From: a virus
Virus record (IMG/VR): IMGVR_UViG_3300025778_000016
Span: 1 to 64,000 of that record
DNA length: 64,000 nt
Strand: one strand, 5' to 3'
Shown: positions 8,701-17,908 of the stretch, one piece after another
Layout: each line of letters opens with the position of its first letter
Numbering within the stretch: position 1 is the first letter of the stretch
Position numbers and translations under genes: made by a program
The notes under the pieces: generated by a model
Told to the model about the DNA's origin: nothing
The model's input: the letters and a program-made list of their open reading frames with translations, nothing else
Databases searched by the model: none

Positions 8701-9548
8701 TAGATTAAATGCTCACTGTTATAGTAATTAGGTGTACTATTATAAAGATTTCTACTCCACATTAATATATCATCATGGTTTGTTAATTGTAAAAGTTCAT
8801 CATATACTGTGTGCGCTTTTAATTTAACCGGACTTGATAAATTAATACCTATATTTTGTAAATATGACATATAACGTACAGGGCTTGGATGATAATCTTG
8901 GTACATACCGCCCTTACCATTGTTATGATGTTTGTTAAAATATTCGTGGGCATTAATCCAATTATAAGATCCATATTGATCTATTGCCTTTACACAATCA
9001 TACAATGTTTCTGGCATACTTTCTATAGTGTCTTTGTATAAATCTATTACGTCTTCAAACCCATAGCCTTCGAAATATCTACTATCGTATCTTGGATTTA
9101 CTGCGTGTAACATTAGACTATCACAGGGCAGTTGTTGTAACATATATTTTATACTTGTTATGATAGCCAAATCTCTAACAATATAACCTTTAGCGCAGGC
9201 AAACTTTTTAAGAAATTCATCATCATAACTACCCTGAGTCCAAATATTGCCAGGTGTTAACCAACCGTTTTGAATATAACGATCTTCACGACAATATGTA
9301 CTCCAATGTGGTATTACCAAATCAGTTTCGTTAAATTTATATTTTTGATTAGCTGCTACTAATGTTGCTGCTATAAAAAGATTACCACCACCTGACTGTC
9401 CAAAGTTATAGCAAGTAACGTTTGGTATTTCCCAGTGTAGTATGTTAGCCCAAGTTGGCCAATAGTAGTTTGTAAAACTACATCCAAAGATAAAAATTCT
9501 TTGATATTTGTTTTTTAAATAGTTTAAATGTTCTGGTTTTATAAGCAT
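8700..9548 (-). CDS. SGNH-hydrolase-like protein
   Basis: 282 residues. FIFGCSFTNYYWPTW (Ser24) is a typical block I of phage SGNH proteins. NFGQSGGGNLF near residue 48 gives the block II/III glycines. YQDYHPSPVRY holds the Asp218-x-His220 pair of block V. All three triad positions are visible, unlike in the 2092-2835 protein. Likely an O-acyl esterase or acyltransferase on sugars. It sits between two glycosyltransferase paralogues, with stop/start overlap with the next gene. No secretion signal is evident. Confidence 0.65.
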   Translation of the reverse strand: MLIKPEHLNYLKNKYQRIFIFGCSFTNYYWPTWANILHWEIPNVTCYNFGQSGGGNLFIAATLVAANQKYKFNETDLVIPHWSTYCREDRYIQNGWLTPGNIWTQGSYDDEFLKKFACAKGYIVRDLAIITSIKYMLQQLPCDSLMLHAVNPRYDSRYFEGYGFEDVIDLYKDTIESMPETLYDCVKAIDQYGSYNWINAHEYFNKHHNNGKGGMYQDYHPSPVRYMSYLQNIGINLSSPVKLKAHTVYDELLQLTNHDDILMWSRNLYNSTPNYYNSEHLI

Positions 9549-9549
9549 T

Positions 9550-10731
9550 TTAGTAATTTAACCTGCGGCAAAATAATGTTTTATTTCTTAAAACATTGTA
9601 GTTGTATGTAGTAATTTCTTTTACTCCGTTTAAAAAAGTTGTCAATTCATCACCTGACAATTCACTTAATCGTTTAATTTCTTTTATAATTTTAAACATT
9701 CTTAAACTTTCATTACTTTCACTATCATAGCTTTCATCTATATAAGGACTATAACTTTTATAACCCAATTCAGTCCATTTTTCTAACATATTCGGCACAC
9801 TGACTATAATCAATGGATGACATTCTGCTACTGGTTTAAAGATTTTCTCACTAAAAAATCTCGCGCTTTCATCTCTACCATACGTTGGACTTTTAAAAAA
9901 GTTAGTTTCTGTTACTACACTAAAATAACTATTGTCATAAAACGGATGAGTAGCGTCATCTAATAAAGGTTGATTTTCTACTAAATTTGTATTATCAAGA
10001 TACATTTCGGGTAAACTTAAAATGTCACTTTTAAATCTTTTTAATTTAAGTTTACTGGGTTCGTGATTTAATAAACTGTCAATCCATGTAAACAGCCCTT
10101 CATTCCAACTCATGTTATCATCTGCTTTACCTAAACTAACATAGCCATAATCTAGTATTCCATAAGCTTTCATTAATGCTACTAATAATACTCTTTGACT
10201 ACGCCATCTTCTATTAAAGTTTAAGAACTTTTTACTATAATCTTTTAATTGTAATCTATTGGGAATGTCTTGTTCATTTGGATAACGTTCTTTAATATTA
10301 ACTTGAATGTTGTATTCAAATGTACATATCCATTCTGCTTTCATCAATGGTTGATTGTATAAACTAGCAATTCTTTCGATTTCTGTTGCTATATCAGCAC
10401 TTTCAGTTAATAACAATATTTGATCTGCTGGTATTCCCTGTTTAATAACTAAACTTCTATACAATGGGTCAATTATGCTATGATATGATTCATGGCAATT
10501 ATCAATACACAACATTACTTTTCTATCTTTAATAGATTGTATTTCTTCATTTGTTAAAAATTGATGTAATGGATAGTAATCAAATACATCTCCATCTTTA
10601 AAATCAAAAAAGTAATAATCTACTGGATCATTGTGAAAATCACGAATAAACCATGTGCTGGTACTTTCACGCTTTTCAATAAAATCTCTTGAACCTAAAT
10701 GATAAAAATTGTCTCTGTTTAAGATTGCCAT
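9550..10731 (-). CDS. Glycosyltransferase-like protein (three-paralogue family)
   Basis: 393 residues. Same architecture as the 7477-8700 protein: both begin with a NRDxxYxL-type segment (AILNRDNFYHLGS here, GLLNRDGYYNLST there). MLCIDNCHES near residue 73, FLNFNRRWRSQR in the centre, YFSVVTETNFF, RFFSEKIFKPVAECHPLI and YKSYSPYIDESYDSE toward the end follow. Probably transfers a sugar from a nucleotide donor. The start overlaps the end of the upstream radical SAM gene by 13 nt, showing tight coupling. Sequence divergence among the three copies suggests different donors or acceptors rather than recent duplicates. Confidence 0.62.
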   Translation of the reverse strand: MAILNRDNFYHLGSRDFIEKRESTSTWFIRDFHNDPVDYYFFDFKDGDVFDYYPLHQFLTNEEIQSIKDRKVMLCIDNCHESYHSIIDPLYRSLVIKQGIPADQILLLTESADIATEIERIASLYNQPLMKAEWICTFEYNIQVNIKERYPNEQDIPNRLQLKDYSKKFLNFNRRWRSQRVLLVALMKAYGILDYGYVSLGKADDNMSWNEGLFTWIDSLLNHEPSKLKLKRFKSDILSLPEMYLDNTNLVENQPLLDDATHPFYDNSYFSVVTETNFFKSPTYGRDESARFFSEKIFKPVAECHPLIIVSVPNMLEKWTELGYKSYSPYIDESYDSESNESLRMFKIIKEIKRLSELSGDELTTFLNGVKEITTYNYNVLRNKTLFCRRLNY

Positions 10732-11696
10732 AATTCACTAGCCTTTGGAATAATAATATCTGTGCCACAATGGCAATGTTCTTTTTCACAAATTATTTTT
10801 TTGGGTCCTGCTTGGCTTACATCTTCTAAAATATTGCCTACATACCCACCCTGTCCACAACTTGCTAAACTCATTTCGCCAATTGGATTAATAAACAAAC
10901 AGTCGCCTACATTACATGACCAACCACTAAAGAAGTTATTTCCAGATACTATAACTTCATTGCTGTTACATACCTCACTAGTATTGTCATCATATTTACA
11001 ATAGCTTACAGTAAGAGTTGTACGTTTCATTGGCTTTCTTTTAGTTTGATGTATTTCTGTTGTATTCTTTTTAAGCCATTCTTCTTTTTCAGGGTCATTA
11101 TAGTGCCATGGACTTGCGTTTACTGTCATTTCATCGAATAGTGGAGTCCATTCAATAAAATAGTTAGGCATTACCGTCTTTAAATAATTGCCAAACTCTA
11201 CAACTTCCCAGAAACGTTCTTCGTGCATTAGCATTTTAGTAGCAAGATAATTAACCTTTTCACATAAGAATATACTGTTTTCTTCATACTTCTTCTTATT
11301 GCTATATTCAATATGAAAGCTAGCGACTACATCGTCAAATAGATAATAGTGCTTTTGCCACCAAGCTAATGGGCGACTTAAGTTTGTGTTTACTGCTAAT
11401 GTTGCTCTTGGTAATTCGTTATAAATCCATTCGCAAATAGGTATAAAATTACTCCAAGCAGTTGGTTCGCCGCCACTAAAGAAAAACTTAAAGTTTTTAT
11501 AACCTGCGTCTTTGTATTTGTTTATAATTGTAGATAAATTTTCAATATAACGATCTAAGTTACCTTCATTTCTATCAGTACCGCTCCAGTTTCCAGGATT
11601 GCAATAACTACATTTATAGTTACAGTAGTTATTAACTTGCCATGTAACTGCTAGATAGGGTTGAGGTGCCTCAATAGCAATTAACTTTCTGCCCAC
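10719..11696 (-). CDS. Radical SAM protein with C-terminal SPASM-like cysteines
   Basis: 325 residues. The core motif is NNYCNYKCSYC (Cys25, Cys29, Cys32). GGEP occurs in FFFSGGEPTAW near residue 97, the SAM-binding element. The C-terminal region is Cys-rich: GWSCNVGDCLFINPIGEM, then SLASCGQGGYVGNI and CEKEHCHCGTDI, consistent with one auxiliary Fe-S cluster. It differs from the four longer neighbours in having the extra cysteines after the core rather than before it. It overlaps both neighbours. Radical SAM enzymes with such domains often modify peptides or sugars; the substrate here is unknown. Confidence 0.82.
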   Translation of the reverse strand: MGRKLIAIEAPQPYLAVTWQVNNYCNYKCSYCNPGNWSGTDRNEGNLDRYIENLSTIINKYKDAGYKNFKFFFSGGEPTAWSNFIPICEWIYNELPRATLAVNTNLSRPLAWWQKHYYLFDDVVASFHIEYSNKKKYEENSIFLCEKVNYLATKMLMHEERFWEVVEFGNYLKTVMPNYFIEWTPLFDEMTVNASPWHYNDPEKEEWLKKNTTEIHQTKRKPMKRTTLTVSYCKYDDNTSEVCNSNEVIVSGNNFFSGWSCNVGDCLFINPIGEMSLASCGQGGYVGNILEDVSQAGPKKIICEKEHCHCGTDIIIPKASELWQS

Positions 11697-12952
11697 TCAA
11701 ACACCTCTTTTAAATCTGGAACTAAATCTAATAAACTTTCATCACGTAAACTATCTATTTCTTTTGTGTGTTGAATAAACTCTTGTATGCCACCTTTGTT
11801 TTCTTCGCCCACTGTTAAGTTGTAAATGATCATTTTAAAACCGTTATAGATATCAATATTATTTTTATAACGATTTTGATATACACGATATAATTCAACA
11901 AGTCTACGTTTAACATGTGCTGGCAATATCATGATATTAGCATACCACGGGAAAGTAACTAAGTTAAATCTTGGACTGCTCTTAGTATCAATAAATCCAT
12001 TCTTAATCATATAATCAAAGAAGTCAGGGAATGTAAACACGTTCCAAATACTAATTGTGGGAGTAATTTGAAACTCTGCGTGTGGGACTTCTTGTTTGAT
12101 TAGTTTAATATTATTAACAATACGATTCCAATCAGTACCCTTACGTATGACTTCTGCCAGTGAGCCATGTGCGTCTAAGCTAGCCCATATTTTTAATTTA
12201 GGAAACTTTTTCCAATAACTAATTAAGTCTACATCTTTTCTATATTTTAATTGACTTAGATTAGTGGTATATGTTAATTCAACTTGATCTGTTAATCCAT
12301 TCTCAATCCAATAATCTAAACATTCATAATGTTCAGGCTGAATAATAATCTCGCCGCCAGCAAAATATACTTCTGTAACGTCTTTAAGATGTGGCTTTAA
12401 TTTAGCCATAAACTTAAGATCATCATTGTTGCTTACAACAATTTTGGTATTGTGAAAGTGTGTTTGATACTTTTCAATGCCATTGTTTTCTACATATTCT
12501 TGTGCCCATTGGCTACTACAGCCTGGACCACAACTACGGCACTTCATATTACATAGATTACTAAAACGTATATCCATGTATTTCATTTCAAACTTATCTA
12601 ATGTACCATCTTTTTGTGTGTTTTCAGCAATATAGTTTACATACTCAAGACCTTTGCGTTTGTTATGACTTTGACGCATGGTCCATGTGCCAATTAATTC
12701 TAAGTCATAGCAACGCTTGCAGGTTTCTACAGGCTCATCATCTAACATAGCAACACGCAACTTCTTAAAGTCATCGCTATTCATCATATCAAGAATGGAT
12801 TCATCATCATTTATTGACGCAACAGGCATATTGCTGTCCGCAACACAGCAGGGGAGTACTCGCTTATCGGGCCAAGCGTGAAAATGAATCCATGGTAGCA
12901 CACAAAAGTGTTTACCGTTCTGTACTAAGTTTTGTATCTTATTTTTATCCAT
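11681..12952 (-). CDS. Radical SAM protein with N-terminal twitch-like cysteines
   Basis: 423 residues. The N-terminal module reads FCVLPWIHFHAWP (Cys17), LPCC (Cys35, Cys36), then CKRC (Cys78, Cys81), an auxiliary-cluster pattern placed before the core. The radical SAM motif is SNLCNMKCRSC (Cys134, Cys138, Cys141). AGGEIII replaces the usual GGEP. The layout is shared with the 13043-14272 and 14269-15543 proteins, so these are paralogues. The last residues include SLRDESLLDLVPDL, also present in variant form in the sisters. Function unknown; relatives are annotated as twitch-domain radical SAM proteins. Confidence 0.82.
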   Translation of the reverse strand: MDKNKIQNLVQNGKHFCVLPWIHFHAWPDKRVLPCCVADSNMPVASINDDESILDMMNSDDFKKLRVAMLDDEPVETCKRCYDLELIGTWTMRQSHNKRKGLEYVNYIAENTQKDGTLDKFEMKYMDIRFSNLCNMKCRSCGPGCSSQWAQEYVENNGIEKYQTHFHNTKIVVSNNDDLKFMAKLKPHLKDVTEVYFAGGEIIIQPEHYECLDYWIENGLTDQVELTYTTNLSQLKYRKDVDLISYWKKFPKLKIWASLDAHGSLAEVIRKGTDWNRIVNNIKLIKQEVPHAEFQITPTISIWNVFTFPDFFDYMIKNGFIDTKSSPRFNLVTFPWYANIMILPAHVKRRLVELYRVYQNRYKNNIDIYNGFKMIIYNLTVGEENKGGIQEFIQHTKEIDSLRDESLLDLVPDLKEVFEWAES

Positions 12953-13040
12953 TATTTTTTTGTAAGTTTGTAAGTTTATCTTTTCTATTGTGTTTTTTCA
13001 ATCTATAAGCAGACCATGTTAGATATTCTGGGCGGTACAT
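12945..13040 (-). CDS. Microgene, 31-residue basic protein
   Basis: This frame fills the only gap in the radical SAM run. It begins MYRPEYLTWSAYRLKK and ends QKNNG. Its ATG at 13040 has a strong Shine-Dalgarno, AAGGAG at 13046-13051 with a 5-nt spacer, which partly overlaps the stop codon of the upstream gene. Its TAA overlaps the ATG of the next radical SAM gene. The ribosome site and the overlap together support translation. Very basic, no domain recognised. It could serve as a translational coupler or as a small peptide in its own right; the latter is speculation. Confidence 0.6.
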   Translation of the reverse strand: MYRPEYLTWSAYRLKKHNRKDKLTNLQKNNG

Positions 13041-13042
13041 AA

Positions 13043-14272
13043 TTACTCCTTGAGTGTTGCTAAGTTATTTAACTCGGGAAATATTTGCCAGAAGTTTTCA
13101 TTGCGTATGCTATCCATACTTTGTGTATACTGTAAAAATGTATTACGATTATCAGCCCATGTATCTTGTTCATTAGCAAAATTAACTGCTTCGTTGCCCA
13201 ATCTATGTAATAATCCATTGCTTTCTTTATTGTTATCTATAAACTTACGCAGTTTATCGCTGGCTTCTAGTTTTAAACTTTTGGGCATACTCTTAGCACA
13301 ATAATGTGTTGGATGTACTGCTAGATACAAACTATGATACCAATCATAGCCACGTACAATGTTTTTGCTTTTAAGGTATTCGTAAAATTCACCCAATGTA
13401 TAATAGTTAAAAATACTTAGTACTGTATTGATTTGAAAGTCAACATAGTCTAAATTTCTAAACGTAAGTAAGTTACTTTCTACTTTACCCCAATCTGTGC
13501 CATGACGTATCCATTCAGCACGACTTCCATAATGATCGATGCTACAACTTAGTTCAATCTTTTTAAAGTGTTTCCATAAATCAAGTATATCGTGTTTTTT
13601 GTATTTGATATTGCTTGCGTTTGTGTTATATCGTAATGTAATATCAGTGCGACCCAAACGAATCATTTCTTCTAACATAGTATAATGTTCGTCTGTGATT
13701 AATGGTTCGCCACCAGCAAAGTATGCTAGATCAATATATGGAACATGTGTTAATACTTCTTCTAGTATATTGCCCTTGTTGTTATCTACATGTATTACAA
13801 CTGGCATGTTTTTGTCAAAGTTCTCACGCATTTCTGCTGCCCATTGACTGCTAAATTCACTGCCACAGGTACGGCATTTAAAGTTACAGATATTGCTAAA
13901 GCGTATATCAAAGTAACGCATTTTAAAATCTGGCACAGTACCGTCTGGCTGTGTAGTAGTCACAACTTCATCAAAGTATTTGGCAAAATGATCTTTGCTA
14001 TAGTTTCTAAAACTATGTGGTCCGGCTTCTTCGTGCTTATAACAAAACGTACAAATACTATTCTTGCGTTCGTTTAACATATCCAAACGCAATTGTTTCA
14101 TTTTTTCATTATTAAATGCTTGTTCTAATGTGCTGTCTTTTGTGTTAGCAAATGGACTTTGATAGTCATTGCTACAGCAGGGATAGATATCACCCTTGGG
14201 TGTTGTGTTTAAATGTACCCATGGAAACATACAAAAGACTTTGCTTTCATTTAATAAGAAGTCTTTGTTCAT
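13043..14272 (-). CDS. Radical SAM protein with N-terminal twitch-like cysteines
   Basis: 409 residues. The auxiliary cysteines come first: FCMFPWVHLNTTP (Cys14), YPCC (Cys32, Cys33), CTFC (Cys74, Cys77). The core motif is SNICNFKCRTC (Cys129, Cys133, Cys136), with YFAGGEPLI near residue 180. It is closest to the 14269-15543 protein, sharing MRYFDIRF, SSQWAAEM-type and SIDHYGSRAEWIRHGTDWG stretches. The start overlaps the upstream stop by 4 nt. Probably modifies a peptide, sugar or nucleotide with a 5'-deoxyadenosyl radical; no substrate can be named. Confidence 0.84.
   Translation of the reverse strand: MNKDFLLNESKVFCMFPWVHLNTTPKGDIYPCCSNDYQSPFANTKDSTLEQAFNNEKMKQLRLDMLNERKNSICTFCYKHEEAGPHSFRNYSKDHFAKYFDEVVTTTQPDGTVPDFKMRYFDIRFSNICNFKCRTCGSEFSSQWAAEMRENFDKNMPVVIHVDNNKGNILEEVLTHVPYIDLAYFAGGEPLITDEHYTMLEEMIRLGRTDITLRYNTNASNIKYKKHDILDLWKHFKKIELSCSIDHYGSRAEWIRHGTDWGKVESNLLTFRNLDYVDFQINTVLSIFNYYTLGEFYEYLKSKNIVRGYDWYHSLYLAVHPTHYCAKSMPKSLKLEASDKLRKFIDNNKESNGLLHRLGNEAVNFANEQDTWADNRNTFLQYTQSMDSIRNENFWQIFPELNNLATLKE
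13046..13051 (-). promoter_or_regulatory. Ribosome binding site AAGGAG for the 31-residue microgene
   Basis: A complete AAGGAG lies five bases before the ATG at 13040, within the final codons of the upstream gene. It is stronger than the sites of most genes in this cluster and decides that the microgene start is real. Confidence 0.6.
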
Positions 14273-15543
14273 ACTACTGGTAACTGTCTTTTGTTTGTTC
14301 TGATGTTGTAAACTAAAGGAGCAAGTTCAGGGAATACCTGTATAAAACTTTCACCGCGTATTCTATCAAGTCGTGTAATTTCAGTAATGAAATTATATTT
14401 TTCTTTTTCCCATGTATTTTGACTGTAAATCCATTTATTAGCGTTTACAAGTTCTAATACTTGTTCAGGTGTAAAGTTATTATCTTTTAGTAACTGCTGC
14501 CCATTTTCTAAGCTAATCTTAGCTTTGGCTTTAAGCTCGTCTGGCAATATGTGTGCTGACAGATGCGTTGGTGTACTCATATTATATAATGAGTATGTTG
14601 GGCATGTTGGATGGTACATGTTTTTACTAACAAGATATTCATAAAATTTATCAATTGTTAAAATATTAAACACACTTAGTACTGTATTAATACAACAATT
14701 AATGTTTTCTTGTTTCTTAACTTCCATGAAGTTAGATTCGACTACACCCCAATCTGTACCATGTCTAATATATTCTGCTCGTTCTCTAACATGATCAATA
14801 CTAACATATAGATTAATTTTTGGTTTAAAATGTTTCCAAAGACCAATTAAGTCTTTGTCTTTAAATTTTAAATTACTTAAGTTTGTATTGTACAACAGTA
14901 AAATATCTGTTCTACCTTGCTTAATCATTTCTTCTAATAAGATATAATGCTGTTCTGTGATTAAAGGTTCTCCTCCAGCAAAATAAGCGCCATACATATG
15001 TGGAATCTGTTTAATGATATCTTCTAATAATTTTTTATTATCATTTTTTGGTAACACCTTAGCGCCATGTTTTTTATATTTTAAATCTTCTTGTTCCCAT
15101 TGACTACTATAATGACTTTGGCATGTTCGACATTTAAAATTACAAATGTTATTAAATCTTATATCAAAATATCGCATTTTAAATTCTGACAAGCCACCAT
15201 CTTCTTGTGTATAGCTAATAGCTTCTTCGAAAAATTGACCATAGTGTTTATTTACACTTTGTCTGCTGCTTTCAATACCTTGAGCCTCGTGTTTATAACA
15301 ATTTTCACATTCAGGATTGGGTTCGCCTTTTAACATATCCAATCTTAAATCACGTTGCCCTTTGCTATTAACCAAACCCATTAAATCATAGTCTAATGGA
15401 CTAAGAGCATAGTCATCAGTACAACTTTTAGCAATACAGCAGGGCGCAGTTCTGCAAGATGGAGTAGTATGAATATGTATCCATGGATACATACAAAATG
15501 TTTTGCTTTGATTCAAATAATATTCTTTATCGTATATACTCAT
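14269..15543 (-). CDS. Radical SAM protein with N-terminal twitch-like cysteines
   Basis: 424 residues. N-terminal FCMYPWIHIHTTP (Cys17), APCC (Cys35, Cys36) and CENC (Cys79, Cys82) match the sister proteins. The core motif is NNICNFKCRTC (Cys134, Cys138, Cys141), followed by AYFAGGEPLI. The C-terminal half includes SIDHVRERAEYIRHGTDWG, which forms the substrate-side barrel in relatives. It starts 17 nt after the 466-residue radical SAM gene. Its similarity to the next gene suggests tandem duplication followed by divergence. Confidence 0.84.
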   Translation of the reverse strand: MSIYDKEYYLNQSKTFCMYPWIHIHTTPSCRTAPCCIAKSCTDDYALSPLDYDLMGLVNSKGQRDLRLDMLKGEPNPECENCYKHEAQGIESSRQSVNKHYGQFFEEAISYTQEDGGLSEFKMRYFDIRFNNICNFKCRTCQSHYSSQWEQEDLKYKKHGAKVLPKNDNKKLLEDIIKQIPHMYGAYFAGGEPLITEQHYILLEEMIKQGRTDILLLYNTNLSNLKFKDKDLIGLWKHFKPKINLYVSIDHVRERAEYIRHGTDWGVVESNFMEVKKQENINCCINTVLSVFNILTIDKFYEYLVSKNMYHPTCPTYSLYNMSTPTHLSAHILPDELKAKAKISLENGQQLLKDNNFTPEQVLELVNANKWIYSQNTWEKEKYNFITEITRLDRIRGESFIQVFPELAPLVYNIRTNKRQLPVV

Positions 15544-15560
15544 AATATGCTATTTAATTC

Positions 15561-16961
15561 CTATAATGGATTAGTTCTATTTACATCCTGACATAATCTG
15601 TAAAAATTCATCATTTCTGGAAACACACTAAGCATGTCTGTTTCTCTGCGTTCGTCTAATTCATTGAACCAATTATAAAAGTCTCTACGACCTTCAATTA
15701 GTTTTTCATCACTGTAATGTGTTTCAGCCATGTAATCAACTACACGTTTAAACTTTTCATATTCAATAGTGCTAAATTTCTTGCCGCTAGTATCATCAAC
15801 ATTAGCTTTCATAAACTCTAGTGTATCATACATATATGGCATAAACTCGCCTTTAGGCAATATATTCATATCATATTGTATAGGATCACGTAAGTATGGA
15901 GTATCAAAACGCACACGATGCTGTGGGTTTACAGGATCATCATACCAATCATAAGTGTTGCGCCATTCTAATATCTTTTCTAAAAACGATTTAAATGTAG
16001 TTACACTAAAAATATTAAACGTAATCATAAACGTGATTGGACTATCTGTTTGTGTTAGATAAGTATGAAAGTTTTTCTCCCATAATTCTAAATCTAATCC
16101 TGTGCGTATATATTCAGCACGTTCTCCCCATGTATCCATACTTGTAAACAATTTAAAACTACGAATTTTCTTTTCGTCACATAGTTTTTTAACTGAACTA
16201 CTAAGCTTTTCAATTAGTGCTGTTTTAGTACCTAAGTTGCTATTGATATTCAATTCAAGCCAAGGCATTGGATCTTTATCAATTTCATTTAATAGTTGCC
16301 ATGTACTACGATGCATTGTGGGTTCGCCACCTGTAACACGCATAATGTTTAAACTTTTGCGTAGTTCGGGCCACCATTCCCAAAATGCGTCAACATAGGG
16401 ATTTTCTTCTTCACGTTGAAATAGTTTCATCCAGTCAACATCACATCTATGATTTCGTACCGTTTGTACTGGACCATGTTCTACAATTTCATTATAGAAA
16501 CGTGTGCTATATTTAGGATGACAATATCCACATTTAAAGTTACATTCATTACCAAAGTTGATTTCCAGATACTCTGGATTAATGTTCTGATCCCAAGGTC
16601 TTTTGGCTGTTTGTTCGTAACGTTCTTCTGTGAATATACTACCATTACGTATATGACGATCACTGATATAGTCTGGGCCCATTGCCTCAATGTTCCAACA
16701 GTAAACACACCCATCAGGCTTACCGCCTTCTAACATTAGTTTGCGTTCTTGTTTCTTTTCGTTCGTATTGTGTAATGCTGAAGGATTATCTTTTAGTTCT
16801 TCTAATGGAATCTTGTGTGGTCGTGGATGATAACAACTATGTGTCTCCCCACTTTGTAAGTACATTGTAACGTGGTGCCACTTTGCTAAACAGAATGTAG
16901 GTCCTACTTCCTGTTCAATCTTAATTTTAATTTGTTTGATGCGATCACTTTCGTAACTCAT
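15561..16961 (-). CDS. Radical SAM protein with N-terminal twitch-like cysteines (longest of the group)
   Basis: 466 residues, first of the five consecutive radical SAM genes in reading direction. N-terminal cysteines: FCLAKWHH (Cys24), HSCYHPRP (Cys43) and CVYCWN (Cys85, Cys88). Core: GNECNFKCGYC (Cys140, Cys144, Cys147), then VTGGEPTMH at residues 210-217. SMDTWGERAEYIRTGLDLE corresponds to the SIDHYGSRAEW stretch of the sisters. The ending MLSVFPEMMNFYRL corresponds to their VFPEL ending. Its first base overlaps the previous stop region. It is the most divergent of the four twitch-type copies. Confidence 0.84.
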   Translation of the reverse strand: MSYESDRIKQIKIKIEQEVGPTFCLAKWHHVTMYLQSGETHSCYHPRPHKIPLEELKDNPSALHNTNEKKQERKLMLEGGKPDGCVYCWNIEAMGPDYISDRHIRNGSIFTEERYEQTAKRPWDQNINPEYLEINFGNECNFKCGYCHPKYSTRFYNEIVEHGPVQTVRNHRCDVDWMKLFQREEENPYVDAFWEWWPELRKSLNIMRVTGGEPTMHRSTWQLLNEIDKDPMPWLELNINSNLGTKTALIEKLSSSVKKLCDEKKIRSFKLFTSMDTWGERAEYIRTGLDLELWEKNFHTYLTQTDSPITFMITFNIFSVTTFKSFLEKILEWRNTYDWYDDPVNPQHRVRFDTPYLRDPIQYDMNILPKGEFMPYMYDTLEFMKANVDDTSGKKFSTIEYEKFKRVVDYMAETHYSDEKLIEGRRDFYNWFNELDERRETDMLSVFPEMMNFYRLCQDVNRTNPL

Positions 16962-17908
16962 TACCAGCCTTCTATCTTACGTATGATTTTCATTTCAGTA
17001 ACTAATGGGCCTAAGTTGTGTTTATCTGCTGTGTAATGACGTTTGAAAAATTTACTTTCTTCTATGTGATAATTACATATAGGCAAATCTAATTTTAGTT
17101 TTAACTCTTTGCCTAATCGTAGCATTTCTTCATGTGGATCGTTATCTTTATGTTCTTTCCACAATTCAATATAGTTATCAAACCATTGTACGTTATGTGC
17201 GTTCCAATCTGTTAGCATAGTCATATACGTGCCTAGTCTTGCGCCATATATTGCCCATATGCCATTTTGAGTGTCAGCGCCAATGTTATGCCATATAGTA
17301 AGATTGTTTAAATTGCGACTACTTACATTTGTTTTAAAATCGTCAATGCTAGGCACAACACCACGTACTAAACACATCTTTACGCCTTCACGAAAACCAG
17401 CGCGCCATGCTTGAAAACTTGTGTAGTTAGGATATGTTGTGCTATAGCAATCATACATTGCCCAATACAAGTTGTCATTGCTATCTAAGCAAAAGTCAGC
17501 AATACGTGACGCATCACCATCAGTTTGATTTTCATGCGTCTTCATATTCATTACATAAGTTTTAGTCCAACTACTCATGCCGCCATTGCCATAACGCAAG
17601 CCATTAATAATGTTTGTTGCTTTCCAACGAAACTGTGCTTGTTTATATCGTGGGTCTTTGTCAGTAAAGTCTAATTGTAAATTGAAAAATTCTTCATTGG
17701 GCATGTTGTCGCCGTCAATAAGAATAAAACGTTCGGTATCACTAGCCTCGGCCGCTGCTTTATGTGCGGCATCACTGCCCTTAACGCCATCTACACGTTT
17801 GGCATAGGGAACCATGTTTTTAATCTTTAACCAAAATTCTTCTTTTTGTGGCTCATCATAGCTTAGATAGATACAATCTAAATCAGCAATGTCAATAATA
17901 TTATCCAT
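16961..17908 (-). CDS. GT-A-like glycosyltransferase, probable
   Basis: 315 residues. RFILIDGDNMPNEEFF near residue 76 looks like the DxD metal site of a GT-A fold, which holds the nucleotide-sugar phosphate through Mn2+ or Mg2+. RYGNGGMSSWTKTYV and IADFCLDSNDN follow, with the Gly-rich segment fitting an acceptor loop. The ending has YHIEESKFFKRHYTAD. No signal peptide or membrane segment. It overlaps the upstream 115-residue gene by 8 nt. It could be a non-enzymatic relative; the call rests on the DGDN context and the neighbours. Confidence 0.5.
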   Translation of the reverse strand: MDNIIDIADLDCIYLSYDEPQKEEFWLKIKNMVPYAKRVDGVKGSDAAHKAAAEASDTERFILIDGDNMPNEEFFNLQLDFTDKDPRYKQAQFRWKATNIINGLRYGNGGMSSWTKTYVMNMKTHENQTDGDASRIADFCLDSNDNLYWAMYDCYSTTYPNYTSFQAWRAGFREGVKMCLVRGVVPSIDDFKTNVSSRNLNNLTIWHNIGADTQNGIWAIYGARLGTYMTMLTDWNAHNVQWFDNYIELWKEHKDNDPHEEMLRLGKELKLKLDLPICNYHIEESKFFKRHYTADKHNLGPLVTEMKIIRKIEGW

